A stretch of 64,000 nt of DNA, taken from assembly GCF_029626265.1 (NCBI RefSeq), contig NZ_JARUBN010000001.1, positions 2,356,001-2,420,000 of the forward strand, given 5' to 3'. Made by a program: the position numbers and the translations under genes. The stretch comes from Micromonospora sp. WMMD1102. Lineage in GTDB: Bacteria; Actinomycetota; Actinomycetes; Mycobacteriales; Micromonosporaceae. A model generated the notes under the pieces. It made no database searches. It worked only from the letters and a program-made list of their open reading frames with translations, and had not been told where the DNA came from. Shown one piece after another: positions 46,929 through 57,706 of the stretch (its first letter is position 1; the number at the start of each line of letters is the position of its first letter).

Positions 46929-47960
46929 GTGCTGCACCTGAGGATCATCGTGCCCGTCGACCGGTCCGCGGCGGTTCAGGAACTGCTCGCCGCCGATCCC
47001 GCCGTGGCGCACGTCATAGTGCTGCCCGGCGCCGCCCGGATGCCGGCCGGTGACGTGGTGCTCTGCGACGTCGTCCGGGAGGGCGCCGACGAGGTACTGG
47101 AGGCGTTGCGCGACCTCGGCGTGCACCACTCCGGCGGGGTGGTCGGGGACGGCGTCGACGTCACCCTCTCGGCCGCCGCCGACCGGGCCGCCCGGGCGGC
47201 TCCGGGGCTCGGCACCGACGCGGTGGTCTGGGACGAGATCGCCCAGAAGACGGGGGAGGAGACCCAGCTGTCGGTGACGTACCTGCTGCTGATCACCCTG
47301 GCCACCGTCATAGCCGGCATCGCGGTCCTGCTCGACCAGCCGATCCTGATCATCGGTGCGATGGTGGTGGGTCCGGAGTTCGGGCCGCTCGCGGCGCTCT
47401 GCGTGGCGTTGCTGCGCTGGCGCCGGTCGGTCATCCGGCGCTCGCTGCTGGCGCTGGGTGTCGGATTCCTCACGGCGGTGGCGGTGACCGTGCTCAGCAC
47501 CTGGACGCTGACCGCCGTCGACCTGCTCGACCGGTCGATGCTGCTCGCCGAGCGGCCGATGACCGACTTCATCTGGCGGCCCGACGCGCTCTCCTGGGTG
47601 GTCGGCTTCCTGGCCGGGGTGGCCGGGATGCTCTCGGTCACCTCGAACCGGTCCGGTTCGCTGGTCGGGGTGCTGATCTCGGTGACCACCGTCCCGGCCG
47701 CCGGGAACGTCGCGGTCGCGCTCGGCTACGGCGTCTTCGAGGAGGCGTTCGGCTCACTCGTCCAGTTGCTGATCAACCTCTGCGCGATCGTCGCGGCCGG
47801 CGTGCTGACGCTGCTCGTGCAGCGGATCTGGTGGGGGCGGGTCAGCGCGTTCCGGGCACCGGCCTGGATCCGGCGGGGCAGCTCCGCGCCGGCTCCCCGC
47901 AACGACGCCGACCCGGCCGGCCGACCCCACTCCGTCCCGGACCGTACCGGCGGCGGCTGA
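46929..47960 (+). CDS. DUF389 integral membrane protein
   Basis: 343 aa with the GTG start chosen here (VLHLRIIVPVDR); the frame is open from 46893. The first ~110 residues form a soluble ACT-like part. About six membrane segments follow, with the DUF389 signature LSVTYLLLITLATVIAGIAV, ILIIGAMVVGPEFGPLAALC, GVLISVTTVPAAGNVAVALG and LVQLLINLCAIVAAGVLTLL. The family has no established biochemical function. It is transcribed divergently from the two-component operon, so it may be a target; that is a guess from position. Confidence 0.88.
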   Translation: MLHLRIIVPVDRSAAVQELLAADPAVAHVIVLPGAARMPAGDVVLCDVVREGADEVLEALRDLGVHHSGGVVGDGVDVTLSAAADRAARAAPGLGTDAVVWDEIAQKTGEETQLSVTYLLLITLATVIAGIAVLLDQPILIIGAMVVGPEFGPLAALCVALLRWRRSVIRRSLLALGVGFLTAVAVTVLSTWTLTAVDLLDRSMLLAERPMTDFIWRPDALSWVVGFLAGVAGMLSVTSNRSGSLVGVLISVTTVPAAGNVAVALGYGVFEEAFGSLVQLLINLCAIVAAGVLTLLVQRIWWGRVSAFRAPAWIRRGSSAPAPRNDADPAGRPHSVPDRTGGG

Positions 47961-47984
47961 ACCCGGGCGGCGGCTGAACCCGGG
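47951..47984 (+). repeat. Exact 17-bp tandem repeat across the DUF389 stop codon
   Basis: CGGCGGCTGAACCCGGG occurs twice back to back (47951-47967 and 47968-47984). The first copy contains the TGA stop of the DUF389 gene. Confidence 0.9.
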
Positions 47985-48027
47985 CGGACCGTACCGACCG
48001 ACCGCTGGCCGGCCGGGGCGGTCCGCC
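47983..48027. terminator. Hairpin between convergent DUF389 and tex genes
   Basis: GGCGGACCG at 47983-47991 pairs perfectly with CGGTCCGCC at 48019-48027. The loop contains the self-complementary GGCCGGCC. It is placed between two convergent stops, so it is a plausible bidirectional terminator. Confidence 0.7.
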
Positions 48028-48033
48028 GGAGAA

Positions 48034-50463
48034 CTACCGTCGGTTGCCGTCCAGCCCCTTGTCCAGCCCGGCCCGGCGCAGGGCGTCGGCCAGCGCACCG
48101 CCGCCGAAGCCGCCACCCTGGCCGCCGCCCGACCGTCCGCCGCCCGACCGTCCGGCACCCGATTGGCCGCCACCGGACCGGTTTCCGCCGCCGGCACCGC
48201 CGCGCCCCTGGCGCGGCTGGCTCGGCCGGTCGCCGCCCCGGTCCCGCGCCGGTCGCGGCTCGGCCTCGTCCTCCAGCCGCAGGGTGAGGGAGATTCGCTT
48301 CCGGGGTACGTCCACGTCCAGCACCTTCACCCGGACCACGTCACCGGACTTGACCACGTCGCGCGGGTCCTTGACGAAGGTCCGGGACATCGCGGAGACG
48401 TGGACCAGCCCGTCCTGGTGCACCCCGACGTCCACGAACGCGCCGAACGCGGCGACGTTGGTGACCACGCCCTCCAGCAGCATCCCCGGCACGAGGTCGC
48501 CGATCTTCTCCACCCCCTCGGCGAAGGTGGCGGTCCGGAACGCCGGTCGGGGGTCCCGGCCCGGCTTCTCCAGCTCCCTGAGGATGTCGGTCACGGTCGG
48601 CAGCCCGAAGGTGTCGTCGACGAACTCGTTCGGCCTGAGCTTGCGCAGCACCGCCGTCCGGCCGATCAGCGCGGAGAGGTCGCCGCCGGTGCTGGCCAGG
48701 ATCCGCCGGACCACCGGGTACGCCTCGGGGTGCACGCTGGAGGCGTCCAGCGGGTCGTCGCCGCCGGGGATGCGCAGGAAGCCGGCGCACTGCTCGAACG
48801 CCTTCGGGCCGAGCCGGGCCACCTGCTTGAGCGCCTGTCGGGTCCGGAACGGGCCGTTGGCGTCCCGGTGCAGCACGATGTTCTCGGCCAGCCCGGCGCC
48901 GATCCCGGAGACCCGGGTCAGCAGGGGCGCGGAGGCGGTGTTCACGTCCACCCCGACACCGTTCACGCAGTCCTCCACCACGGCGTCCAGCGAGCGGGAG
49001 AGCTTCACCTCGGAGAGGTCGTGCTGGTACTGCCCGACGCCGATCGACCGCGGGTCGATCTTGACCAGCTCGGCAAGCGGGTCCTGGAGCCGGCGGGCGA
49101 TCGAGACCGCGCCGCGCAGTGAGACGTCCAGGCCGGGCAGCTCCTGCGAGGCGTACTCCGAGGCGGAGTAGACCGAGGCGCCGGCCTCGGAGACCACGAT
49201 CTTGGTCAGGTCCAGGTCGGCGTACCGCTTGATCAGGTCGCCGGCCAGCTTGTCGGTCTCCCGGGAGGCGGTGCCGTTGCCGATCGCCACCAGCTCGACC
49301 TTGTGCGCCCGGGCCAGCCTGGCCAGCGTCTCGATCGAGGCGTCCCACTGCCGGCGCGGCTCGTGCGGGTAGATCGTGTCGGTCGCCACCACCTTGCCGG
49401 TCGCGTCCACCACCGCCACCTTCACCCCGGTGCGTAGCCCTGGGTCCAGCCCCATGGTCGGGCGGGTACCGGCCGGCGCGGCGAGCAGCAGGTCACGCAG
49501 GTTCGTCGCGAAGACGCGTACCGCCTCGTCCTCGGCCACCTGCCAGAGCCGCATCCGCAGGTCGGCGCCGAGGTGGATGAGGATCCGGGTGCGCCACGCC
49601 CAGCGCACCGTGTCGGCGAGCCAGCGGTCCGCCGGCCGTCCCCGGTCGGCCACCCCGAACCGGGCGGCGATCTCCTGCTCGTACCGGCTCGGCCCGACCG
49701 GGGCGTCCTCGGGGGCGGGCGCCTCCTCCGGGTCCATGGTCAGGTCGAGCACGCCCTCCTTCTCACCCCGGAACATCGCCAGGATCCGGTGCGAGGGCAG
49801 CCTGGTGTATGGCTCGGCGAAGTCGAAGTAGTCGGCGAACTTGGCCCCGGCCTCCTGCTGGCCGTCGCGTACCCGGGCGACCAGCCGGCCCCGCGACCAC
49901 ATCGTCTCGCGCAGCGAACCGATCAGGTCGGCGTCCTCGGCGAAGCGCTCCACCAGGATCGACCGGGCGCCGTCCAGCGCGCCGGTCGGGTCGGCCACCC
50001 CGGCGTCCGGGTTGACGAAGCCGGCCGCCACCGTGCGGGGGTCCTGCGACGGGTCGGCCAGCAGCGTCTCGGCCAGCGGCTCCAGACCGGCCTCCCGGGC
50101 GATCTGTGCCTTGGTCCGCCGCTTCGGCTTGTAGGGCAGGTAGATGTCCTCCAGCCGGGCCTTGGAGTCGGCGGCCATGATCTGCGCTTCGAGCGCGTCG
50201 TCCAGCTTGCCCTGGCCCCGGATCGACTCCAGCACCGCCGCCCGGCGCTCCTCCAGCTCCCGCAGGTAGCGCAGCCGCTCCTCCAGGGTGCGCAGCTGGG
50301 TGTCGTCGAGCGACTCGGTGGCCTCCTTGCGGTAGCGGGCGATGAACGGCACCGTCGACCCGCCGTCGAGCAGGTCCACCGCGGCCCGTACCTGCCGCTC
50401 GTGTACGCCGAGTTCCTCGGCGATCCGCTGGTGCACAGAGCGCGGCTGCGCAGAGGTTGTCAC
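48034..50463 (-). CDS. tex: Tex-family transcription accessory/RNA-binding protein
   Basis: 809 aa; GTG start ([20 protein letters not shown]) after AGGA. Tex layout in order: N-terminal helical domain ([20 protein letters not shown]), [20 protein letters not shown], the YqgF-like domain ([20 protein letters not shown]), the helix-hairpin-helix pair ([17 protein letters not shown]), and an S1 domain ([33 protein letters not shown]). The tail after the S1 domain is Gly/Arg/Ser-rich and ends [18 protein letters not shown]. It binds nucleic acid and influences transcription in other bacteria. Stand-alone gene. Confidence 0.96.
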   Translation of the reverse strand: MTTSAQPRSVHQRIAEELGVHERQVRAAVDLLDGGSTVPFIARYRKEATESLDDTQLRTLEERLRYLRELEERRAAVLESIRGQGKLDDALEAQIMAADSKARLEDIYLPYKPKRRTKAQIAREAGLEPLAETLLADPSQDPRTVAAGFVNPDAGVADPTGALDGARSILVERFAEDADLIGSLRETMWSRGRLVARVRDGQQEAGAKFADYFDFAEPYTRLPSHRILAMFRGEKEGVLDLTMDPEEAPAPEDAPVGPSRYEQEIAARFGVADRGRPADRWLADTVRWAWRTRILIHLGADLRMRLWQVAEDEAVRVFATNLRDLLLAAPAGTRPTMGLDPGLRTGVKVAVVDATGKVVATDTIYPHEPRRQWDASIETLARLARAHKVELVAIGNGTASRETDKLAGDLIKRYADLDLTKIVVSEAGASVYSASEYASQELPGLDVSLRGAVSIARRLQDPLAELVKIDPRSIGVGQYQHDLSEVKLSRSLDAVVEDCVNGVGVDVNTASAPLLTRVSGIGAGLAENIVLHRDANGPFRTRQALKQVARLGPKAFEQCAGFLRIPGGDDPLDASSVHPEAYPVVRRILASTGGDLSALIGRTAVLRKLRPNEFVDDTFGLPTVTDILRELEKPGRDPRPAFRTATFAEGVEKIGDLVPGMLLEGVVTNVAAFGAFVDVGVHQDGLVHVSAMSRTFVKDPRDVVKSGDVVRVKVLDVDVPRKRISLTLRLEDEAEPRPARDRGGDRPSQPRQGRGGAGGGNRSGGGQSGAGRSGGGRSGGGQGGGFGGGALADALRRAGLDKGLDGNRR

Positions 50464-50590
50464 GTCCTGTTCCGCCTTCTCCACTCGGTTGCGCCAGCGC
50501 CCGCCACCGGGCTCGGCGCTGGGCGTCTGGGTGCCGGCAAGCATTGTGCCGCACCCACCCGACAGCCCGCCGACGACGGCACCGGGCCGA

Positions 50591-50660
50591 CCGCGCTGTC
50601 GCGTCGACCGCACTGTCGCGTCGACCGCGATCCCGGGCGACCGCGCTGTCGCGTCGACCG
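50591..50660. repeat. Short direct repeats upstream of tex
   Basis: The 20-mer CCGCGCTGTCGCGTCGACCG occurs at 50591-50610 and identically at 50641-50660. A third partial copy (ACTGTCGCGTCGACCG, starting at 50612) lies between, along with related CGATCCCGGGCGA/GGATTCCGGGTCGA elements. They lie between the tex start and the end of the GPP34 gene, where the tex promoter should be. Confidence 0.85.
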
Positions 50661-50701
50661 GGATTCCGGGTCGAGGACGGCGTGGCGCCGACCGAGGCAG
50701 G

Positions 50702-51361
50702 TCAGCGGCGTACGGTGAGCGCACTGGCGGCGACGGCCGCGTCGACCGCGTTGAGCAGGTCGCCGAGTTCCGTCGGGAGCAGCCGCCGGCCCGCCGCGAT
50801 CCGCTCGGTCACGATCGCCCGGTCGGCCGGGATCAACGCCCGGACCAGTCCGGCGGCCCGGACCAGCCCGGCCAGCGTCGCGGTGCGGGCGTCCAGCGGC
50901 TGCTCGGAGCGCTCCAGGATGGCGTTGAGCCGGACCCGGGGCCGGGCCACCCGGTTCGGGTCCAGCCCGGGGAAGCGCAGCGTGGTGCGCAGGTTCAGCC
51001 CGCGCGCGGTCATCCGGCGTACCGCACCGGCGCTGACCAGCCGGTCGCCGACGTGGTCCCGGACCCGGGGGGCGAGGAACTCCAGCCAGGAGCGGGCCTG
51101 GTGGCCGTCGCCGCGGCGTACCATCTCGGCCAGCACCCGGTCGGTCACCGGCTCGCGCCAGGCCCGGTCGTCGGCGACGTAGACGGCGGACTGGACCAGG
51201 GTGATCCGGCTGTCGAAGAGCAGCTCGGCGAGGAGCGCCCCGCAGAGGGCCGCATCCACCAGGGCAGCCGCCGCGAGGAGCTTTCCGCTGTAGTCATCGT
51301 GTGCGATGAGGAACAACTCGTCGGCCAGCCGTTCGGCCGGTTGGCCCGGGTAATTGGTCAT
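50702..51361 (-). CDS. GPP34 (GOLPH3/Vps74-like) family phosphoprotein
   Basis: 219 aa. ATG 51361 ([20 protein letters not shown]) has GAGG at a proper distance; an ATG two codons earlier and an open frame to 51577 exist. The N-terminal [20 protein letters not shown] and the following mostly helical body with [20 protein letters not shown] are typical of bacterial GPP34 proteins, relatives of eukaryotic GOLPH3, which binds phosphatidylinositol-4-phosphate. The bacterial role is poorly known. Members are numerous in actinobacteria. Divergent from the permease gene. Confidence 0.87.
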   Translation of the reverse strand: MTNYPGQPAERLADELFLIAHDDYSGKLLAAAALVDAALCGALLAELLFDSRITLVQSAVYVADDRAWREPVTDRVLAEMVRRGDGHQARSWLEFLAPRVRDHVGDRLVSAGAVRRMTARGLNLRTTLRFPGLDPNRVARPRVRLNAILERSEQPLDARTATLAGLVRAAGLVRALIPADRAIVTERIAAGRRLLPTELGDLLNAVDAAVAASALTVRR

Positions 51362-51577
51362 CGTCATCCTCGCACCGGCCGGCTGGCGTGCCGGGTCGGC
51401 CACTACGCAATGTCGATGGAGGACGGTACGGCATGCACACTTTCCGTTCAACCCGCCCTGGCCGTACGTGTTCGGTACTTGTGGTCGATCGATGGCTTGT
51501 CGCGCCGCGTGATCGCCCATAACCTCTCCGATGTCGACCGTGAGTCCTGTCTCAATCCGCCCGAGGGAGACCGACAC

Positions 51578-53107
51578 ATGTCATCGGATTCCTCCCCGGA
51601 CACCGGCCTGCGCCGGGGACGCCTGGGCACGGTCCACCTCGTCTTCTTCACCGTCGCCGCGTCGGCACCGCTGACCGTGCTCGGCGGCGGCATCACCACG
51701 ATGTACGCCGTCAGCGGCAACGTGGGCGCCGCGCTCGCCTTCCTGCTGCTCGCCGCCGTGCTGGGGGTGTTCGCGGTCGGCTACGCCGCGATGAGCCGGT
51801 TCGTCGGCAACGCCGGTGCCTTCTACTCCTGGATCGCCAACGGGCTGGGCCGGGTGGCCGGGGTCGGCGCCTCCTTCGTCGCGCTGGCCTCCTACAACGC
51901 CATCCAGATCGGGCTGTACGGGCTCTTCGGCGCCGTCCTGGACGCCTTCGTCACGACGAAGTTCGGCGTCGACCGGCCGTGGTGGGTCTGGGCCCTGGCC
52001 GGCCTGGCGGTGGTGGGGGTCCTCGGGGTGCTCCAGGTCGACCTGAACGCCACGGTCCTGGCCGTAGTTCTCCTGCTGGAATGCCTCGCGGTCGTCGTCT
52101 TCGACGTGGTGGCGTTCCGGAACCCGGCCGGCGGCAGCGTCACCCTCGCCGGGCTCGATCCGGGCAACCTCTTCGCGGCGGGGCTCGGTGCGGTGTTCGC
52201 GCTGGGCATCGCGAGCTTCACCGGGTTCGAGTCCGGGGCGCTCTACGGCGAGGAGGTCCGGGACCCCCGCCGCACGGTGGCCCGGGCCACCTACGTCGCG
52301 GTGGCCTTCACCGGTGCCTTCTACGCGCTCTCCGCCTGGGCACTGACCGTGCTGACCGGCCCGGAGAACGCGCAGGCGGCCACGGCCGGGGACGGTCCGG
52401 GGGTGGTCTTCGGCAGCCTGGGCGCACATGCCGGCGGCACCGTGGCGGACGTGGCGAACCTGGTCTTCATCACCTCGGTGCTGGCCGCCCTGCTGTCGTT
52501 CCACAACGCCGTCGCCCGGTACCTGTTCGCCCTGGGCCGGGAGCGGGTGCTGCCGGCCTTCCTCAGCCGGACCGGCGCGCGGACCGGGGCCCCGGCGGGC
52601 GGCTCGCTGGCCCAGACGGTGCTGGCCCTCGGCGCGGTGCTGGCCTTCGTGCTGGCCGGCCGGGATCCGGTGCTCGACCTCTTCACCTGGCTCAGCGGTC
52701 TCTCGGCGGTCGGGGTGGTGCTGCTGATGACCCTCACCTCCGCCTCGGTGCTGGGCTTCTTCCACCGCCGCCCCGAGGCCGGGGTGAACGCCTGGCAGCG
52801 GCTGGTCGCACCGGCCCTGGCCACCGTGCTGCTGCTCGCCGTCCTGGTGGTGCTGCTGGTGAACTTCGACGCGCTGCTCGCGCCCGGCAACCCGGGCTAC
52901 CTGGCGTGGCTGCTGCCCGGGGTCACCCTGGTCGCCGCGCTGCTCGGGCTCGGCTGGGGCCTGCTGCTCCGGGCGAGGCGTCCGGCCGTCTACGAGGCCG
53001 TCGGCCGGGGAGCGGTCGATCCGCCGGCCGCCGAGACCCCGGAGCCCGCCCCGACCGTCGACCTGTCCCGCTCCGCTGACCTGACCCGGTCTGCTGACCT
53101 GCCTTGA
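51578..53107 (+). CDS. APC-family amino-acid permease
   Basis: 509 aa; ATG after CGAGGGAGA. About 12 membrane segments with the family opening GTVHLVFFTVAASAPLTVLG, then GNAGAFYSWIANGLGRVAG and ASFTGFESGALYGEEVRDPR, the conserved 'GFE' region of APC transporters. The C-terminal 45 residues are hydrophilic and end in an imperfect SADLTRSADL repeat. Imports an amino acid or amine across the membrane; substrate unknown. It converges on the serine-hydrolase gene with only ten bases between stops. Confidence 0.92.
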   Translation: MSSDSSPDTGLRRGRLGTVHLVFFTVAASAPLTVLGGGITTMYAVSGNVGAALAFLLLAAVLGVFAVGYAAMSRFVGNAGAFYSWIANGLGRVAGVGASFVALASYNAIQIGLYGLFGAVLDAFVTTKFGVDRPWWVWALAGLAVVGVLGVLQVDLNATVLAVVLLLECLAVVVFDVVAFRNPAGGSVTLAGLDPGNLFAAGLGAVFALGIASFTGFESGALYGEEVRDPRRTVARATYVAVAFTGAFYALSAWALTVLTGPENAQAATAGDGPGVVFGSLGAHAGGTVADVANLVFITSVLAALLSFHNAVARYLFALGRERVLPAFLSRTGARTGAPAGGSLAQTVLALGAVLAFVLAGRDPVLDLFTWLSGLSAVGVVLLMTLTSASVLGFFHRRPEAGVNAWQRLVAPALATVLLLAVLVVLLVNFDALLAPGNPGYLAWLLPGVTLVAALLGLGWGLLLRARRPAVYEAVGRGAVDPPAAETPEPAPTVDLSRSADLTRSADLP

Positions 53108-53117
53108 CCCGCTGAAC

Positions 53118-54134
53118 TCAGCCGCCGTTGGACGGCGTGTACTTCCTCGGCCGGCGGGACGGCAGGGAGAGGTTAGCCAGCCCGTCGACCGCGTCGAGAA
53201 AGGCGGGGCCCATCGCTGCCCGGGCCTGCACCGCCGGATGGGTCGAGCCGAAGTTGTCCGGGTCGGCCTGCCCGTCGGCGAAGAGCACGTACGTCAGCAC
53301 CGGCGCGCCGGCCGGGTTGAAGATCAGCCCTGCCTCGTGCCGGGCGTTGCCGAACCAGCCCGCCTTGGTGGCGATCCGGCCCCGCTGCGCCGACGACATG
53401 TTGCGGCGGATGCCGTCGGTGAACGCGATCGGCGCGCGGAGCTGGTGCAGCAGGAAGTTCGTGGAGGTGGCGGAGAGCAGGGTGCCCCGGACCAGTGCCT
53501 GGAGCAGGTCGTGGGTCTCCCGGGCGGTGCTGGTGCCGAGGAAGAACCGGTTCGGGTTGGCGACCGGCTCGACCTGGGTCTTCGGGAAGCCCTTCGCGAC
53601 GAGGATCTGGTTGAGTTCGGCGGCCGGGCAGACCAGCCCGCAGAGCCGTACGGCGGTGTCGTCGGAGACGGTGAGCAGTGCCGCGAGGACGTGGCCGAGG
53701 GTCACCGAGCTGGGGTAGGCGCCGTCCAGGCTGAAGATGCCGTCGCCGTTCGGCACCACGATCGACGAGGTGACCTCGACCCGCTGGTCCAGGGTGAGCA
53801 GTCCCCGGTCCACCTTGTCCAGTACCGCCGTGGCAACCGCGATCTTGTTCACGCTGTACGCCTCGACGACCGTGTCCGGGTTCTCCCGTACCGCCGGCAG
53901 CGGCGTCGGGCCCGTCCCGCTGGCGACGCTCAGGTATGCGTACCAGTTGCCGCCGGCCTTCGTCTTCTCCCGGCGGTAGATCGCGGCGACCTGGTCCGCG
54001 CGGGCCCGGTCGGGGGTTTCGAGCCCCTGGCCGCTGTTCGGCGCGGCCATCGCCTGGGTGGCGGTGCCGAGTACGACGCCGGCGGTGGCGGCGCTGCCGA
54101 CGCCCAGTGCGGTCCTGCGATTCACCCTGCTCAC
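53118..54134 (-). CDS. Tat-exported serine hydrolase of the class A beta-lactamase fold
   Basis: 338 aa; GTG after GGGAGAG. A Tat signal is visible (VNRRTALGVGSAATAGVVLG, cut probably near AMAAPN). Active-site motifs: S94-V-N-K97 as SxxK, SDD in LLTVSDDTAVRL at the SDN position, and KAGW at the KTG position. The three-motif layout is that of penicillin-recognising enzymes, but the second and third motifs deviate from true beta-lactamases (SDD, KAG). A role in cell-wall or other ester/amide hydrolysis is as likely as beta-lactam resistance. Confidence 0.88.
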   Translation of the reverse strand: MSRVNRRTALGVGSAATAGVVLGTATQAMAAPNSGQGLETPDRARADQVAAIYRREKTKAGGNWYAYLSVASGTGPTPLPAVRENPDTVVEAYSVNKIAVATAVLDKVDRGLLTLDQRVEVTSSIVVPNGDGIFSLDGAYPSSVTLGHVLAALLTVSDDTAVRLCGLVCPAAELNQILVAKGFPKTQVEPVANPNRFFLGTSTARETHDLLQALVRGTLLSATSTNFLLHQLRAPIAFTDGIRRNMSSAQRGRIATKAGWFGNARHEAGLIFNPAGAPVLTYVLFADGQADPDNFGSTHPAVQARAAMGPAFLDAVDGLANLSLPSRRPRKYTPSNGG

Positions 54135-54212
54135 CAGTGCTCTCCCATCGCCAGGGTCGGGTTGCCTGCCGACCGGTAACGATAGGCGACTCTGGCGGGG
54201 ACCGCCGGCCCG

Positions 54213-54970
<758 letters not shown>

Positions 54971-54974
<4 letters not shown>

Positions 54975-56944
54975 TTGTAACTCCGCTGGGTGGGGTGTAC
55001 GTACTCGAATTGCAGGTCTTCCCGGTGCAGCACCGGCGGCCGGTCGGCGCCGGTGAACTCCCAGGCCGCGACGTACCCGAAGCTGTCGTCGTCGCGCTGC
55101 GCCTCGCCGTCGGCGGTCTGGCTCTCGGCCCGGAAGTGCCCGCCGGCCGACTCGGTACGATGCAGCGCGTCGACGCACATCAGTTCGGCCAGCTCGAAGA
55201 AGTCGGCGACCCGGCCGGCCTTCTCCAGCGCCTGGTTGAGCCCCTCGCCGTCGCCGGGGACCCGGACCCGCTGCCAGAACTGCTCGCGCAGGCCGCGGAT
55301 CTCGGCCAGCGCCTTGCGCAGCCCGGCGTCGGTCCGCTCCATGCCACAGTGGTCCCACATGATCTGGCCCAGCTCGCGGTGGAACGAGTCGACGGTCCGG
55401 TCGCCCTGGCAGGCGAGCAGCCGGTTCAGCCGGTCGGTGACGTCGTCCCGGGCGGACACCACCTCCGGGTGGTCGTCGGTGAGCGCCTCGAACGGGCCGG
55501 CGGCGAGGTAGTCGGCGATGGTGCTGGGCAGCACGAAGTAGCCGTCGGCGAGGCCCTGCATCAGCGCCGAGGCGCCGAGCCGGTTGGCGCCGTGGTCGGA
55601 GAAGTTCGCCTCGCCGATCACGAACAGGCCGGGGATGGTCGACTGGAGGTCGTAGTCGACCCAGAGCCCGCCCATCGTGTAGTGCACCGCCGGATAGATC
55701 CGCATCGGCACCTCGTACGGGTCCTCGCCGGTGATCCGCTGGTACATCTCGAAGAGGTTGCCGTACCGCTCGGCGATGGTGGACCGGCCCAGCCGGTCGA
55801 TCGCGTCGGCGAAGTCGAGATAGACGCCGAGCCCGGTCGCCCCGACGCCTCTGCCTGCGTCACAGACGTTCTTGGCGGCCCGGGAGGCGATGTCCCGGGG
55901 GACCAGGTTGCCGAAGGCCGGGTACGCCCGCTCCAGGAAGTAGTCCCGTTCCGCCTCCGGGATCTGCCGGGGCGGGCGGTCGTCACCGGCCGTCGCCGGC
56001 ACCCAGACCCGGCCGTCGTTGCGCAGCGACTCGCTCATCAGGGTCAGCTTCGACTGGTGGTCGCCGGAGACCGGGATGCAGGTCGGGTGGATCTGCGTGT
56101 AGCAGGGGTTGGCGAAGAGCGCGCCCTTGCGGTGGGCCCGCCAGGTGGCGGTGACGTTGCAGCCCTTGGCGTTCGTGGAGAGGTAGAAGACGTTGCCGTA
56201 CCCGCCGGAGGCGAGCACCACGGCGTCGGCGAAGTCGGTCGTGATCTCGCCGGTGACCAGGTCCCGGACCACGATGCCCCGGGCCCGGCCGTCGACCACG
56301 ATCAGCTCCAGCATCTCGTGCCGGCTGTGCATCTCGACCCGGCCCTGCCCGATCTGCCGCTCCAACGCCTGGTACGCCCCGAGCAGCAACTGCTGGCCCG
56401 TCTGCCCCCGGGCGTAGAAGGTGCGCTGCACCTGGGCGCCGCCGAACGAGCGGGTGTCGAGCAGCCCGCCGTACTCCCGGGCGAACGGCACGCCCTGGGC
56501 CACCGCCTGGTCGATGATCTCCACCGAGACCTCGGCGAGCCGGCGTACGTTCGACTCCCGGGACCGGAAGTCGCCGCCCTTGACGGTGTCGTAGAAGAGT
56601 CGCTGGATCGAGTCGCCGTCGTTGCGGTAGTTCTTGGCGGCGTTGATGCCGCCCTGGGCGGCGATCGAGTGTGCCCGGCGCGGGCTGTCCTGGTAGCAGT
56701 ACGACCTGACCCGGTAGCCCTGCTCGCCGAGCGTGGCGGCGGCCGCGCCGCCGGCCAGCCCGGTGCCGACCACGATCACGGTCAGCTTGCGCCGGTTGGC
56801 CGGGTTGACCAGCTTGGCGGAGAACCGGCGGCGCTGCCAGCGGGTCTCGATCGGCCCGTCCGGGGCCTTGGTGTCGGCGATCGGCTCGCCGATGGTGAAC
56901 AGGTCCAGCCCGTTGGGCGGGTTTTCTTCGGTGGGGTTCGTCAT
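54971..56944 (-). CDS. sdhA: Succinate dehydrogenase/fumarate reductase flavoprotein subunit
   Basis: 657 aa; ATG shares one base with the sdhC stop. FAD-binding motif [20 protein letters not shown], the covalent-flavin region [17 protein letters not shown], active-site stretches [20 protein letters not shown] and [16 protein letters not shown], and [20 protein letters not shown]. It oxidises succinate to fumarate. The length and the three-gene sdhC-A-B order are those of the actinobacterial enzymes with a single cytochrome b subunit. Confidence 0.98.
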
Positions 56945-57633
56945 CAGCGCACCAATCCGGCGAGTACGGCGAAGGGGACGACCAGGTATCCGGCGCAGAG
57001 TGCGACGGCGAAACCGAGCGAGAGCGCCCGGGCCCGGGACTCGCCCCGGGGGGTCTGCTGTCCGAGGCTGCGGAACGCGCTGAACATGCCGTGCCGCAGG
57101 TGGAAGCCGAGGGTGACGATCGCGACGGTGTAGAGCAGGGTGACGTACCAGCGCTCGGGTGCGAAGTCGGCGGCCACGTTCGCGTACGGCCGGCTCGGGT
57201 CGCCGACCGGGTTCAGGTCGCCGGTGGTCAGGTCGAGCAGGTGGTAGACGACGAAGAGCGCGATGATCACCCCGCCCCAGCGCATCGTCCGGGCCGCGTA
57301 ACTACCCTGCACCTTCGGCCGGTGCGCGTACCGGACGGGCCGGGCCGCCCGGGCCCGCCGGGCCAGTACGGTGGCCGACCAGATGTGCGCGACGAGCGCG
57401 ACGCCGAGCACGGCGCGCTGGATCCAGAGATACCAGGTGTCCGGCAGCACGGGGGCGCCGATGGTGCGCAGCCAGTGCGCGTAGTGGTCGAACGACTCGG
57501 CGCCGAAGAAGATCTTCAGGTTGCCGAGCATGTGCGCGATCAGGAAGAGCACCAGCAGGATGCCGGTCACCGCCATCACGGCCTTGAGCCCGATGCTGGA
57601 CCGGATCGGCGATCGCGTCGATACAGCTGTCAC
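56944..57633 (-). CDS. sdhC: Succinate dehydrogenase cytochrome b subunit
   Basis: 229 aa with the GTG chosen here ([17 protein letters not shown]); an ATG at 57675 would leave little room for the promoter. Five membrane segments; haem-ligand candidates are the His in [33 protein letters not shown] and [17 protein letters not shown]. It anchors SdhAB and carries electrons to menaquinone. First gene of the operon; the LysR gene begins 71 bases upstream in the opposite direction. Confidence 0.95.
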   Translation of the reverse strand: MTAVSTRSPIRSSIGLKAVMAVTGILLVLFLIAHMLGNLKIFFGAESFDHYAHWLRTIGAPVLPDTWYLWIQRAVLGVALVAHIWSATVLARRARAARPVRYAHRPKVQGSYAARTMRWGGVIIALFVVYHLLDLTTGDLNPVGDPSRPYANVAADFAPERWYVTLLYTVAIVTLGFHLRHGMFSAFRSLGQQTPRGESRARALSLGFAVALCAGYLVVPFAVLAGLVR

Positions 57634-57691
57634 CTCACAGACGCTAGGAGAGCTCTGATTAGTCGTCCAATGCATCGAAGGCGCAGTTACG

Positions 57692-57706
57692 ATAGCTGTA
57701 GGCTAT
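57692..57706. promoter_or_regulatory. LysR-type palindrome in the sdhC-lysR intergenic region
   Basis: ATAGC-TGTAG-GCTAT is a perfect 5-bp inverted repeat with a 5-base spacer, matching the T-N11-A spacing of LysR binding sites. It overlaps the regulator's own ATG, so it could serve autorepression as well as control of sdhCAB. Confidence 0.55.

Noticed and set aside
47983..48027. G/C-rich repeats around 48.0 kb as a possible attachment site or origin
   Set aside because: No integrase, partition or replication gene is nearby, and the sequence is explained by a tandem duplication plus a terminator hairpin between convergent genes.
50591..50660. Repeats upstream of tex as a CRISPR array
   Set aside because: Only two full copies with a partial one between, no regular spacers and no cas gene in the window.
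53118..54134. Antibiotic-resistance beta-lactamase
   Set aside because: SDD and KAG replace the motifs needed for typical class A activity, so it is recorded only as a serine hydrolase.
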